DNA of 64,000 nucleotides from Kitagawia praeruptora (taxonomy: Eukaryota; Streptophyta; Magnoliopsida; Apiales; Apiaceae). Every line of letters begins with the position of its first letter. Position 1 is the stretch's first letter. The notes beneath the pieces were generated by a model. The model was not told the DNA's origin and searched no databases. It saw nothing but the letters and a program-made list of their open reading frames with translations. Position numbers and translations under genes: made by a program. Positions 10,672-21,539 of the stretch are shown here, one piece after another. Location: the NCBI GenBank assembly GCA_037693485.1, contig CM075353.1, positions 103,870,501 to 103,934,500 on the forward strand. Reading direction: 5' to 3'.

Positions 10672-13157
10672 ACAAGTTTGGGTCCATGTGACTTAGAGAC
10701 AGTTTTATCAAAAACAACATGCTTGTCAACTTTCTTAGTGTTAGTCTTCTTGTCACTGTTGGAAGTCTTAGAACCTGAGGTTTCAGACTTAGGTGACAAA
10801 GGTACCTTCCTAGCTTTAGGAGGACTTGAAGACTTTGACCTTGTGTAGTGTGTGTGAGAATTGTGACCGATACAACCATCAATGAACTGCCTTCTTAAAT
10901 TAAAACAACTAGTCATAATATTCATATTGCATGGCATACAGTCAAATTTATCACAGAAAGGTGCATCTCTATGACTTAGAGGCACAGAACAATCATAGAA
11001 AGGTTTAAACACACTACCAACAGGTTTCTTGCATGCATGAGTTAGATGATTGGTACTGAAACAGTTCTGACAAGTTTTCCTAGGGGCATTAGGCATATAA
11101 GCATAGTTGTTATCCTTGTTAATCCCTAACTTGCCATTTCTGTTCTGTTTCCTTTTAGTCACTTCCTTTTCTGATTCACTCTTCCCAGCTGAGACAAACT
11201 TAACAAACTTCTTAGGTCTTGGCCTATCAACTACTGGCTTCTTGGTCTTTGACTTGACACTCTCACCCTTAGAGGATGCTTGCTGTTCACTAGATTGTGC
11301 CTCATCCTCATCATTCAACATTTGCTTGATGAGTAAGGCATCCTCATCAATTTCAAATGTTGATTCCTTAAAAATTGGATTTTCAGTTTTTCTCAAAATG
11401 TGAGGCACTTTCTCATGAACAGCTGTGTCCTCTTCAATGACAGCATAGCCTTTCCTTTGTTTGAGAGAGTCATAGTCAAGTCCAATAGCTGCTTTGGGTT
11501 TAGCTTCAATTTTCTCACAGTAGGATTGCACTAAACCAGATGATTTCTTGAAAGTTTTAAGTTTGAATTCATTCTCAGCTAATTCATCCCTAAGAGCCTT
11601 CTCTACTTGACTAGCACATAAAACCTTGTTCTTCAAATATTCAACTTCTTTCTTAAGGTTTTCTACTTGCATAGTAGTTAGCTCAAGTTCCTCATTCTTT
11701 TTGGTTAATATTTCATTTCTAGTAGACAGTTTAGCAATCTCCTCATTAGCAGCAGTCATACTAGTATGAATATTAAACATTTCAACAGATAATTGTTCAA
11801 TCATGCATTTGTATTCAGAAACAGACATGTCTATAGTAGTGAGAGATGGTACCTGAGAATCAGATGAAGATGAGTCATCCTTGGAGTTGGCCATCAAGGC
11901 ATAGTTGCAGAATTCTTGTTCCTCTTCATCACTCTCAGAATCATCCCAACACTTCCCTTCAGCTATGTAGGCCTTACCATGTGTCTGCTTTCTCAGAAGG
12001 GCCTCATACTTAGCTTCTAGCTCAAGATAATCTCTATCCTTCTTTTTAGGCTTCTTGCATTCACTGGCAAAATGCCCTAGGTCATTGCATCTATAACACC
12101 TTACAGATGACCTATCCACATAACCGGTTTTGAACTTATTTCTGTTTGGTTTCACAGGTGCCTTGTTCTTGTTGGCTGAATGGTTTTGAGTTTTGGGTTT
12201 GAAGGGTTGATTTCTTTTAAATCTGATGTTTGGAAATTTTCTGGCCATGAAGGCATATGAGGTATTTTCCATCCCATCAAGTTCTTCCAGAGTGTAAAAC
12301 TCTTCTTCTTCTTCCTCCTTTTCCTCAACAGGTTCACTCACCCCAGCTTCAGTTTCTTCATCATCTGCCACCTCCTCTATCCTTAGTTGGCTTGTAGATG
12401 CTTCTAGGTCCAGAATGGATTTGTTGACAATCAAGGCACATGATGTGTTTATCATCCTACCTTGGTTGGCTTGGATAGCCCTTTTCTGAAGCAACTCAAG
12501 TTCATGAGTCTTTAGTACTCCATAGAGCACATCATAGGTGACTTTGTTCAAATCTCTCTCTCTTAGAGAAATGACTCTTTGCTCCAGATGATTTGGTGAA
12601 GACAACAGAAATTTCATATTTAACTCCTTGGTGCTGTAAACCTTTCCATTCATCTGCAACTCAGTAACTAGCTTGTGAAACCTTTCAAACATTTCAGTGA
12701 TGCTTTCCTTGGGCTGTGCCATGAAAGCTTCATACTGTGTGACCAGTATCTGTTTCCTGTTTTCCTTAACCTCATCAGTCCCTTCACACAACACCTCAAT
12801 GTGATCCCACATCTCTTTAGCAGACGTGCATGATGCAATGTTTGCAAACATTGACATGTCCATGGAATCAATGATGAGCAACATGAGGTGGCTGTCAAGA
12901 GCAACCTTCTCCCTTTCTGACTCTGTCCACTTTGATGGATCCTTGGCCTCATAAGTTCTTGGGATAGTTATGGTTCCAACAGTCTTCTCTGGTATCTCTT
13001 GTTGTGGAACAAAAGGACCATTCTTGAGAATCTCAGGATACAAGGGATGAGAGGCTTTAATGAACAACATCATCTTTATCTTCCAGAGGTTGAAGTTTTC
13101 TTTATCAAACTTAGGGACCTTCACCGTTCCTGTAGTCTTTGGTGTATTCGAACTCAT
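10650..13157 (-). CDS. gag: Copia gag of element B (UBN2-type, zinc knuckle)
   Basis: About 835 aa. I place the start at 13157 (MSSNTPKTTG), not at the longer frame opening at 13334, because that extension reads through the LTR and PBS. The N-terminal half is the plant Copia gag-polypeptide (UBN2/DUF4219-like): FDKENFNLWKIKMMLFIKA near residue 17 and TSAKEMWDHIEVLCEG near 110. A CCHC knuckle CYRCNDLGHFASEC lies near residue 365, and a second Cys/His group CQNCFSTNHLTHAC near 705. Between them a long coiled-coil-like Lys/Glu stretch covers about 445-555. The Ser/Lys-rich tail ends GPKLVWVPKEK, a signature just before the Copia protease. The long gag with two Cys-rich groups fits Sirevirus-type Copia. 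Confidence 0.9.
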   Translation of the reverse strand: MSSNTPKTTGTVKVPKFDKENFNLWKIKMMLFIKASHPLYPEILKNGPFVPQQEIPEKTVGTITIPRTYEAKDPSKWTESEREKVALDSHLMLLIIDSMDMSMFANIASCTSAKEMWDHIEVLCEGTDEVKENRKQILVTQYEAFMAQPKESITEMFERFHKLVTELQMNGKVYSTKELNMKFLLSSPNHLEQRVISLRERDLNKVTYDVLYGVLKTHELELLQKRAIQANQGRMINTSCALIVNKSILDLEASTSQLRIEEVADDEETEAGVSEPVEEKEEEEEEFYTLEELDGMENTSYAFMARKFPNIRFKRNQPFKPKTQNHSANKNKAPVKPNRNKFKTGYVDRSSVRCYRCNDLGHFASECKKPKKKDRDYLELEAKYEALLRKQTHGKAYIAEGKCWDDSESDEEEQEFCNYALMANSKDDSSSSDSQVPSLTTIDMSVSEYKCMIEQLSVEMFNIHTSMTAANEEIAKLSTRNEILTKKNEELELTTMQVENLKKEVEYLKNKVLCASQVEKALRDELAENEFKLKTFKKSSGLVQSYCEKIEAKPKAAIGLDYDSLKQRKGYAVIEEDTAVHEKVPHILRKTENPIFKESTFEIDEDALLIKQMLNDEDEAQSSEQQASSKGESVKSKTKKPVVDRPRPKKFVKFVSAGKSESEKEVTKRKQNRNGKLGINKDNNYAYMPNAPRKTCQNCFSTNHLTHACKKPVGSVFKPFYDCSVPLSHRDAPFCDKFDCMPCNMNIMTSCFNLRRQFIDGCIGHNSHTHYTRSKSSSPPKARKVPLSPKSETSGSKTSNSDKKTNTKKVDKHVVFDKTVSKSHGPKLVWVPKEK

Positions 13158-13188
13158 GATCGTTTCTCTGTTTTTGAATAAACAACCC

Positions 13189-13200
13189 GCTCTGATACCA
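13189..13200 (-). other. Primer-binding site of element B (initiator Met tRNA)
   Basis: Minus strand TGGTATCAGAGC, two bases from the LTR end at 13203. Confidence 0.88.
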
Positions 13201-13202
13201 CT

Positions 13203-13585
13203 TGTTGAGTATTGAACACGGTAAAAGAATACAGGGGGGGTGAATGGATTCTTGAACTTTTCTTGATTGAGTCTATGTAGCAGATAAGTGCCTTTGTGTG
13301 TAGAAGTGAAGGTGCGGATAAATAAACAACACAAGACACAATATCACTTTAATCTAATGTATTATTAGATAAAGGTTGCTACAATCTGTGAATACAAATG
13401 GTAGTATTCTCAGCTTCGTTTTTCTCAGAGAGATATGGCTTACAGTGTATGAAAAACTTGACTCACAAAAGTTACTAAGTTATGAAGTGAGGCTGTGTCC
13501 TTATAGAACATGGATACAGCCCACTTACTGCAAATAAGGTAGCTAAACAAATTACTTTCTAGTCTGTCTATCCTTTTTGAGTAAG
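13203..13585 (-). repeat. Element B 5' LTR, proximal part
   Basis: Begins TGTTGAGTATTG in plus-strand view, that is ATACTCAACA at the element-sense end. It carries a poly-G run (13235-13242; poly-C in element sense) about 35 bp from the end, as do the C and E LTRs. A possible TATA box (minus strand CTATAAGGA near 13498-13506) lies in it. It is interrupted after GTAAG by element C. Confidence 0.75.
13581..13585. repeat. Target-site duplication of element C, left copy (GTAAG)
   Basis: GTAAG here and again at 28094-28098 directly after the right LTR. A 5-bp duplication is the Copia norm and proves C is a single complete insertion. Confidence 0.93.
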
Positions 13586-14153
13586 TGAAAGGCAGAGTGT
13601 ATAAACTTGTAACACTATAACTAATGTAACTCAATTAAAAGAAAAGATACTTAACCAGAAGACAATCAAGAACAAGAAGTCACAAGAAATCAACACTATA
13701 TGAAGACAAGGTAATTGATACAATTGAACATGTTAACTATGATCAAGCCAAGAAGAAATCATTGAGAGAAGTTCAAGTCAAAGTTGTTCAGGCCTCAGTG
13801 ATTTGAGAAATCGAGAATCAAGATCATAACTATCAGTATCAACAAGACCAATTGATTTCAAGTGAACAAGAAGGAAAGCGAATATTGGAAAGCCAAGTTA
13901 CTAAGTGAATATGGTAATTTATTCAAGAAGCAGAAACACTATCAAGACTAGTCACTTATGAACCAGACCAGTGCATCAAGTGTCAGGACATTGATAGCAA
14001 GTTTATGTCAGTAATAAAGATCCATGTTCAAGAGCTTGCTGAAGAATAAAGAAGACATGAAGATATCACAAGCTCAAGATGTGCATTGAAGTTTCAAGTT
14101 GAAGACCAGAATATTTTCTATGTACTAAATGTTCTGGATGGCCAAGTAGAATA

Positions 14154-14180
14154 TTTCTAAGTAGAAGTTCGACTTAGAAA
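14154..14180. repeat. Near-perfect 27-bp inverted repeat in the C LTR
   Basis: TTTCTAAG and CTTAGAAA arms surround TAGAAGTTCGA. Further copies of the same words follow to 14230. Conserved palindromes upstream of the LTR TATA box are reported for Sireviruses. The same array is in the right LTR near 27606-27632. Confidence 0.75.
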
Positions 14181-14365
14181 TTTCGAGATGGCTAAGTAGA
14201 AATTCTCAAGTAGAAGTTCTACTTAGAGTGCAGCTTCAACATGACACATGGCATCTTCTGATTGGCAGATTTCCAAGCTTTCAAGATAAGGCAAGATTTA
14301 TGTGGACATCATTGGGCCACGTACATCTTAGTCTTTGAAGACTACAGGACATAGATTACATGTAG

Positions 14366-14374
14366 TATAAATAG
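14366..14374 (+). promoter_or_regulatory. TATA box of the element C LTR promoter
   Basis: TATAAATAG, about 275 bp before the LTR end. Transcription should start around 14400. The right LTR has the same box at 27818-27826. Confidence 0.75.
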
Positions 14375-14644
14375 AAGCACTTGTGTAATGTTTTAGTTAG
14401 TGAGCAATATTGAGAAAAACACAAGAAAAAGAGAGAGAGTATATTCACAGAGCTTAGAATCATTCACTTCTCTCTGAACTTCTGTTATACTTTGTAATGA
14501 ATGTTGTAGCAACCTTTTCAAGTTATATATAAAGAAATATATTCCTTGAATCTGTGTGTTCATTTATTGCATCATATTTATTGCTACTCATATTCGAAAA
14601 GTTGTATTCACCCCCCCCTCTACAACACATTTGGACCTAACAAT

Positions 14645-14656
14645 TCGTATCAGAGC
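14645..14656 (+). other. Primer-binding site of element C, one mismatch
   Basis: Reads TCGTATCAGAGC, against TGGTATCAGAGC for initiator Met tRNA. The second base is changed. The LTR ends at 14642. Confidence 0.8.
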
Positions 14657-15366
14657 GGATGTTTAACATACAAAACATAGATCCTTGTGTTTGGTAGAAG
14701 AATCGTGAGTTTTCATTTTCTAGATCTACTTTTCATTTTTTTTTTTTGAAAAGTGTGCTTTAATTCGTTTCTAGTGAAAACTCATCCAGAAAAATTATTT
14801 AAATACTCCAGGTGTTATTATTTAGCTTGGGTGTATTTTAATTAATTTTTGTGAATTAATCTGGGTTAATTGATATTTGGTGTTCTTGAGTGTTCATCAT
14901 CTGTTCTTATCAAAGAAGATAACCCAACAACTTTTTGATCTCCTTTTTCAAACAATTAAGATAGTCAAAAAGGTGTTTTTGTACTTTTGATTTGATAAAT
15001 ATTCCTTGGCCGAAAGTGTAACAAGACATACTCAGTGCCTAGCAAGTGGGTTAGTTGCTTTCGGTGTGTAAAGTATCAAAAGTCAAAAAGGTGATATTGT
15101 TTATTCAATATTAAAGTAATCTGCAGAAAAATTATTCCAAGGACAAAAAGTTCTACATAGAATTTCCACTTGAGATTTTCTACATAGAATTTCGACTTGG
15201 ACAATTTCTACTTGGTGAATTTCGACTTGGACAATTTCTACTTAGAGAAATTTCGACTTGAGCAAAATTTCTACTTAGAGAAATTTCGACTTGGCAGAAG
15301 TTCTACATAGATATTCTACATAGCCTAGTCTTGGGTACTTAGAAACTTTTAGTGACCAGATTTGAA
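14657..15366 (+). other. Element C leader with TTCTACTTAG/TTTCGACTTG repeat cluster
   Basis: Untranslated leader between PBS and gag. At 15150-15330 a run of about ten loosely repeated words of the form TTCTACWTAG and TTTCGACTTG occurs. The same vocabulary appears in the LTR (14140-14235) and before the extra ORF (21540-22145). Confidence 0.65.
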
Positions 15367-17814
15367 ATGGCTCCTAAAAATTCTTTCAAGATCCCAATGT
15401 TCAACCGAGATCACTATGAAGAATGGGTTTTCAGAATGAGACTCTACTTAGAGACAATTAACCCTGAGTATCTGGAAGTCCTTGAAAAGGGTAAATTTGT
15501 TCCAATGAAAGCTATTCCTGAGCGTACGGAAGGAGAGGAGGTTATACCTGCTCGGTCTGAGCCTAAAAAGGCAGCGGACTTTACGGATGCTGACAAGGAG
15601 CAAATAGCTTATGATACTTCTGTAAGACAAACCTTGATGGAATCCCTTGATCATGAAATGTTCAACATAGTCAAAGGTTTGAATACAGCAAAGAAGATTT
15701 GGGACAAGATAGAAGTTGTCATGGAAGGATCTGCAGAGGTTAGAAGCAACAAGACACTTATACTCAAGATGGAGTATGACACATTTAGAATAAGAAAAGG
15801 AGAAGGCATAACAGACGTCTATCTACGATTCAGTCAGTTGGTATTGGATTTGAATCTGAGAGGTGTTACTCTCCCCATGGTTGAGACCAATACGAGATAT
15901 CTGAGGAACCAGCCAAAGAGCATTGAACATAGAGTCTACGCAATCAGAGAAACCAGAGATTTGCATACAACTTCTCTGGAAGAATATTATGGAATTCTAA
16001 AGACCTATGAGCTGGAGACACTTCAAGATCAAGCATGGGACAATGATTCAAAAGGAAAAGAAACTGCATCAGGATTAGTTGCTGATTAGGAAGAGTCTAA
16101 GAAGGCAATGGTTGCAGCAAAGCCTAAATCATCACCTGCACCACATCAAGTTGATAATGATGACGAGTGCGCATCTAACAGTGATGATGACTACTTCACC
16201 CAAGAAGAGCTGGACAACATGGACGATAGTGTCGTGGCATACATGGCAAGGAAGTTCAGCAATATGAGATTCAGAAAGAGCAACCGACCACAGAGAAATT
16301 CTTCATCTTACTATCGGGCTGCTAAGGGTGGTGGTAGTTCGTCAGGCTACAAAAGCAAAGGCAAGAGTACCAGCTACAAATCTCCTTTGGATTTCAAAAT
16401 GAAGTTCAATTGCTATAATTGTGGTGAACCTGGACATTTTGCCTCGGACTGCAAAAAGCCTAAACAGACTTATCCAAAAGAGACATTTGAAGCCCTCAAA
16501 AGCAAGTATGAATCGCTGGTGAAAGAAAAACATGGTAAAAGAGCTTTAGTAGTAACAGAAGGAAGAGCTTGGGATGATTCAGATGAGGAAGATGTTACTC
16601 ATGTAGCAAACTTTGCGCTCATGGCTGAGACATCAGAGGAACCAGAGGTACCAGTTCTAACCCTTAAAGTAGAAATGTCTATTGATGATTATAAGGAACA
16701 GAACGGGGCTCTTAGCGAAGAGATCTACATGTTGTGCAAAAGCCTAGACACTTCTCAAAAGGAACAGAAAACACTTGTCGCCAAAAGCAGAATGCTTGAG
16801 GCAAAAGTGGAAGAGTTAGAGGCTGCTTGCACTGTAGATACTTCCCTAAGAGATTTTATTAAATCTTTGGAACACAAGCTCGTCCTTAAGGCAGAAATAG
16901 AATCATGTTTAAGGAACAAACTAGCTGAGTTAGAAACTAAATGTGAAGCTTACAAACTAGCTGCTAGTAAAGTGTATGTAGATAATGACGTATTTAAGAA
17001 GATAACTGGAGTAGGTGTAGGACTTGATTATTCTAACCTTTCTAAGAAAGAAGGGAAGAGACCTATCGACACTACTTCCAGTGACCTTAAAAATGATATT
17101 CCTAGCATTTTTAAACCTTCTGTCAAACCCATCTACAAACACCTTGTTCCTAGAATAGAAGAAGAAGAGACTGAATTGATAGCTAGATATGAGAATGAGA
17201 TGGAAGATCGTCAGAAAGCACAACCTATAACTCCTATTAATCAAGTTAAAATCAATTTCCCTAGTGATGAATCTAGACTAGGAATAGGAGCTAAGGCTGT
17301 TAAACAACAAGGGAAGAAAGGCATAAAAGAGGTTAAGGCTGAACGAATAAAGAAAGCATGTCATCACTGCAAATCTACTGAACATCTTTCTTATGCATGT
17401 AAAGCTAACATAAATGTTCCTGCTGCACATGCCATGCCTGTCACACATACAATGAATAATCTGCATCAGAATCATGCACAGTGTGGTCAACCTAATTGTA
17501 TGCCATGCACTTTTAATGTCATGCAAACTTTTGTGAATTTAATGAATGCATCTAGCCAGTCATGCTTAAATACTGCTGCTAGTTCAAACATCAAGAAAAA
17601 GCATGTGAGAGCTAAGACTGTCAGTCCTCCTAAAGTTAGGAGTGACAAACCTTCTCCTAGGACTGATAAATATGTCAAGTCTGAGAAAGGAAAAGAGAAA
17701 GTCGAAAGCTCTAGTAATGTTAAGAAAAGTGCATCTCCTGTTGTTAAATCTGTTGATTCTAAATCTTATCGAAAAGCCGGGCCCAATCAAAGTTGGGTTC
17801 CGAAGAAAGTCTAA
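15367..17814 (+). pseudogene. gag: Copia gag of element C, broken by a single in-frame TAG
   Basis: The true start is ATG at 15367 (MAPKNSFKIPMF). The frame is open to TAG at 16087-16089 and resumes in the same frame (EESKKAMVAAKPK) to TAA at 17812-17814, about 815 codons in all. The first part is the UBN2-type Copia gag domain (NRDHYEEWVFRMRLYLE near residue 14, TAKKIWDKIEVVMEGS near 112). After the stop come a CCHC knuckle CYNCGEPGHFASDC (near residue 353), a coiled-coil-like region, a second Cys/His group CHHCKSTEHLSYAC and the tail NQSWVPKKV. Losing the knuckle half should abolish RNA packaging unless the stop is read through. The context AD-stop-EE suggests a lost Gln codon. Confidence 0.9.
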
Positions 17815-20800
17815 TCAATCTGTCATTGCAGGGCATTAAGCAAAATAGAAATAAAGTCATATGGGTGCTAGACAGTGGAGCATCGAGGCATATGACTGGA
17901 AACAAGTCCCTGCTTACAGAGTTGGTTATGAAAGCTGGCCCTTATGTTACCTTTGGAGATGACAGCATAGGTGTGACAAAGGGATATGGCAAACTGAAAA
18001 CTGGCAATGTCATCATTGAAGATATTTCCTATGTTGAGGGATTAAAGCATAATTTGTTGAGTATCAGTCAATTCTGTGACAAAGGTTACGAAATTGTCTT
18101 CAACAAGAAAGGTGTATCAATCACTCACATCAAGGAAGGTTCACTGGCTTTGAGAGGAGTTCGAAAGGCAGATCTTTTTGTTGCAGACATGGATTCAGCA
18201 AATCAGAATGAAGTCACCTGTTTCTACAGCAAAGCTTCGGATGATGAAAGCTGGTTATGGCACAAAAAGTTATCTCACTTAAACTTCAAAACGATGAATG
18301 CTCTCGCGAGGCGAGAATTGGTGAGAGATCTACCTCAAATGGAGTTCGCTCCGAAAGGACTCTGTGAAGCCTGTGAAATGGGAAAGTCGAAACGAGCATC
18401 GCATAAAAGCAAAGAAATTTCTAGTATCACTGAGCCTCTGCAACTTCTTCATATGGATTTGTTTGGCCCAGTGAATGTCCTATCTTTATCTAGGAAAAGA
18501 TATGCATTGGTAATCGTGGATGACTTCTCCAAGTATACATGGGTATTGTTCGCAATGACGAAAGACGAAGTACCTTTCCTAATCATTGATCACATCACTC
18601 AAATTGAGAATGTTTCAACACTTACTGTGAAGACGATTAGATCAGATAATGGCACTGAATTCAAAAACGCAGTGCTAAATGACTTCTGTGTATCTAAGGG
18701 AATATGTCGTCAGTATTCAGCCCCGAGAACTCCACAACAAAATGGAGTAGTTGAAAGGAAGAATAGAACTTTGGTTGAAGCAGCAAGAACTTTGTTGTAT
18801 GATTCGAAACTTCCTCTGTATTTCTGGGCAGAAGCAGTGAGTACCGTGTGTTACACTCAAAATCGATCCTTGATCATAAAAGATAAAGAAAAGACACCAT
18901 GTGAGCTAATGAACGGAAGAAGACCAACAATCAAATACTTTCATGTCTTCGGAGCAAAATGCTATGTACTTATAGATGATGAAAATCTAGGCAAGTTTGC
19001 AGCAAAAGCTCGTGAAGGAATCTTTGTTGGTTACTCCACAGATGTGGTAGCAGCTTATAGGGTGTTCTTAGTAAATGATCGAAAAGTGACTGAAAGCTAC
19101 AACGTCAGATTCGACGATACCAAACTCTCATCAATTTCAAGAGATTCTAGTGAACCTGAGTCCCTAAAATTTCAGAATCTGGACTTAGAAGAACTTGAAG
19201 ATGAACCTGAGTTGGTTGTCCCATTAAATATTCCAAGTGTACGTGAAGAACCTGAGTCTAGTGAACAAGCTAATTCTACAAGATCAGGAGAGACTTCTTC
19301 AATACGAACCGACAACAACTCAGGGGGAGTAAATAGCAGCTCAAGGACTACTGTTCAAGGCTCGAGTCGAGTTGACTCTAGTTCTGTAGGAGCTGGCACT
19401 AACTCAGGGGGAGTTAGTGAAAGTAATCAAAGTAGTCAGCACCACAACTCAGAAAGTCATGCTGAATCATCAAGACAATTTCCAAGAGAACGGGTATGGA
19501 ATAGAGACCATCCGTTTGAATTAATTATTGGTGATCCAGATGCTGGTGTGTCTACTAGAAGAAATGCAAGAGCTGACCTGGCTAATATTTGCTTATATTC
19601 TGGGTTCTTATCCAAGCTTGAACCTAAAGAAATAGAAGAAGCTCTTGGTGATGCTGATTGGGTGATTGCAATGCAAGAGGAACTCAATCAGTTTGAAAGG
19701 CAGAAAGTTTGGAAACTGGTACCCCGACCAAAGAACAAATCAGTAATTGGAGCTAGGTGGGTATTCAGAAATAAAATGGATGAAAACGGACTTGTAACAC
19801 GAAACAAGGCTCGTTTGGTTGCAAAAGGTTATTCTCAGCGAGAAGGAATTGATTATGATGAGACCTATGCACCAGTTGCAAGACTTGAGGCAGTCAGGAT
19901 GTTTTTGGCATTTGCAGCACATAAGAACTTCAAGGTTTTTCAGATGGATGTGAAAAGTGCCTTCCTGAACGGAGAGTTAGAAGAAGAGGTGTATCTGGAA
20001 CAGCCGCCTGGCTTCATTGATCCAGAACTTGTAGATTTTGTGTATCTTCTCTTCAAATCTGTCTATGGCCTCAGGCAATCCCCAAGATGTTGGTATGAAA
20101 CCCTATCCGTATTCTTAATTGAAAGTGGTTTTACTAGGGGAGTAATTGACAAGACATTGTTCTATAAGAATGTGAAGAATGATTTAATACTTGTTCAAGT
20201 CTATGTGGACGATATTATCTTCGGGTCATCGAATGAGCGCTTGTGCGAGAAATTTGCTAAGCTAATGCAAGAGAAATACGAGATGAGCATGATGGGAGAG
20301 CTGTCTTTCTTCCTTGGATTACAGATCAGTCAGAGAAAAGATGGTATCTTTATCTGTCAATCCAAGTACGTCAGAGATTTACTCAAGAAGTATAATCTAG
20401 AAGATGCATCAGCAGCTAAGACTCCCATGGCAACAGCCACGAAGCTTGATGAAGACAAATCAGGTAAATCAGTTGACATCACAAGCTATCGAGGTATGAT
20501 TGGCTCACTTCTCTATTTAACTGCAAGTAGACCCGATATAATGTTCGCGACTTGTTTATGTGCAAGATTCCAAGCGGATCCTAGAGAATCACATCTCATA
20601 GCCGTCAAAAGAATTTTTAGGTATCTCAAGGGCACACCAAATCTAGGAATTTGGTACCCAAGAGATACAGGTTTTAATCTAATTGGCTATACGGATTCAG
20701 ACTATGCAGGTTGCAGGATTGATAGGAAAAGCACATCTGGTGCTTGTCAATTTCTTGGCAGAAGATTGGTGTCCTGGCAAAGTAAAAAGCAACATACAGT

Positions 20801-21146
20801 ATCTACTTCTACTGCTGAAGCTGAGTACATTGCTGCTGGAAGCTGTGTAGCTCAAATACTGTGGATGAGGAACCAATTGAAGGATTATGGCATGGAGCAC
20901 AAGAAAATTCCAATTATGTGTGACAACACAAGTGCCATTGCCATAACCAACAATCCTGTAGATCACTCAAGAACCAAGCACATCGACATCAGGTATCACT
21001 TCATAAGAGAACATGTCGAGGAGGGGACTGTGGAGCTACATTTCGTGCCCACAATGCAACAAATTGCAGATATATTCACCAAACCTCTTGATGAAGTAAC
21101 ATTCAATAGGTTGGTTGGTGAATTGGGAATGCTTAATACAAGTTAG
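17793..21146 (+). CDS. pol: Copia pol polyprotein of element C (protease, integrase, RT, RNase H), intact
   Basis: 1117 codons with no stop or frameshift. Protease active site D27-S28-G29 in WVLDSGASRHMTG. HHCC finger from HKKLSHLNF to CEACEMGK (about 150-200). Integrase catalytic triad D222 (HMDLFGPV), D285 (RSDNGTEF) and E321 (NGVVERKN), a D,D35E spacing. RT core about 640-880 with NKARLVAKGYSQREGIDYDE and Y804-V-D-D. RNase H with YTDSDYAGC, STAEAEYIA and CDNTSAI. It ends DIFTKPLDEVTFNRLVGELGM, the usual Copia C-terminus. No ATG opens it: the frame starts with TTG inside gag and overlaps the gag stop by 22 bases in the -1 frame, as in element B, so frameshifting is likely. All catalytic residues are present. 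Confidence 0.96.
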   Translation: MGSEESLINLSLQGIKQNRNKVIWVLDSGASRHMTGNKSLLTELVMKAGPYVTFGDDSIGVTKGYGKLKTGNVIIEDISYVEGLKHNLLSISQFCDKGYEIVFNKKGVSITHIKEGSLALRGVRKADLFVADMDSANQNEVTCFYSKASDDESWLWHKKLSHLNFKTMNALARRELVRDLPQMEFAPKGLCEACEMGKSKRASHKSKEISSITEPLQLLHMDLFGPVNVLSLSRKRYALVIVDDFSKYTWVLFAMTKDEVPFLIIDHITQIENVSTLTVKTIRSDNGTEFKNAVLNDFCVSKGICRQYSAPRTPQQNGVVERKNRTLVEAARTLLYDSKLPLYFWAEAVSTVCYTQNRSLIIKDKEKTPCELMNGRRPTIKYFHVFGAKCYVLIDDENLGKFAAKAREGIFVGYSTDVVAAYRVFLVNDRKVTESYNVRFDDTKLSSISRDSSEPESLKFQNLDLEELEDEPELVVPLNIPSVREEPESSEQANSTRSGETSSIRTDNNSGGVNSSSRTTVQGSSRVDSSSVGAGTNSGGVSESNQSSQHHNSESHAESSRQFPRERVWNRDHPFELIIGDPDAGVSTRRNARADLANICLYSGFLSKLEPKEIEEALGDADWVIAMQEELNQFERQKVWKLVPRPKNKSVIGARWVFRNKMDENGLVTRNKARLVAKGYSQREGIDYDETYAPVARLEAVRMFLAFAAHKNFKVFQMDVKSAFLNGELEEEVYLEQPPGFIDPELVDFVYLLFKSVYGLRQSPRCWYETLSVFLIESGFTRGVIDKTLFYKNVKNDLILVQVYVDDIIFGSSNERLCEKFAKLMQEKYEMSMMGELSFFLGLQISQRKDGIFICQSKYVRDLLKKYNLEDASAAKTPMATATKLDEDKSGKSVDITSYRGMIGSLLYLTASRPDIMFATCLCARFQADPRESHLIAVKRIFRYLKGTPNLGIWYPRDTGFNLIGYTDSDYAGCRIDRKSTSGACQFLGRRLVSWQSKKQHTVSTSTAEAEYIAAGSCVAQILWMRNQLKDYGMEHKKIPIMCDNTSAIAITNNPVDHSRTKHIDIRYHFIREHVEEGTVELHFVPTMQQIADIFTKPLDEVTFNRLVGELGMLNTS

Positions 21147-21539
21147 TAAAGCCTTCCATCTGTAAAATCCATGGTTATGTTTGTATATGCAAGCTATTTA
21201 ATCATTATGTGTTTAGACTTTAAAATGCCTAATTAATGATTATTATAGGGTGCATATAGTGTGATTTTGCATGAATTCAGTGTGTTTTAAGTGTCTTTTA
21301 TAGCACAAATCTTTGAATTTATGCTTGTTAAATTGCATGATCATAGGGGGAGTTAAATTCATAATATTCTAAATATTGCATGATTTTTAGATGAATTTAC
21401 CTATGTTTTTCATGTAATTAGAGGCCTTAGAATTATCAAGGAATGTTTTAATTATGTCATATATTAAAAATCCTTGAATTGATATTTATATTAATTTGAC
21501 AAAATTTAATTGTTGAGTTTCTTGAAAAATTGTCAAATT

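Larger units (their letters stand above)
8018..13585 (-). mobile_element. Element B: Ty1/Copia retrotransposon, split by A and C
   Basis: Minus-strand Copia element. The window holds the 3'-truncated pol, a complete gag, the PBS and the proximal 383 bp of the 5' LTR. Element A cuts pol at 8018; the rest of pol and the 3' LTR should lie left of the window. Element C cuts the 5' LTR at 13585, and the LTR resumes at 28099. Gag and pol frames have no internal stops up to the insertion, so B was probably young when it was hit. Element D is a mutated copy of the same family in the opposite orientation. Confidence 0.88.
13586..14642 (+). repeat. Element C 5' LTR
   Basis: Starts TGAAAGGCAGAG and ends GGACCTAACA. 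It contains a cluster of TTCGACTTAG/CTAAGTAGAA inverted repeats (14140-14235), a TATAAATAG box (14366-14374) and a poly-C run about 30 bp before the end. Confidence 0.95.

Noticed and set aside
17278..17526. Antisense Cys-rich frames opposite element C gag
   Set aside because: They mirror the gag coding strand; no promoter or independent conservation can be seen.
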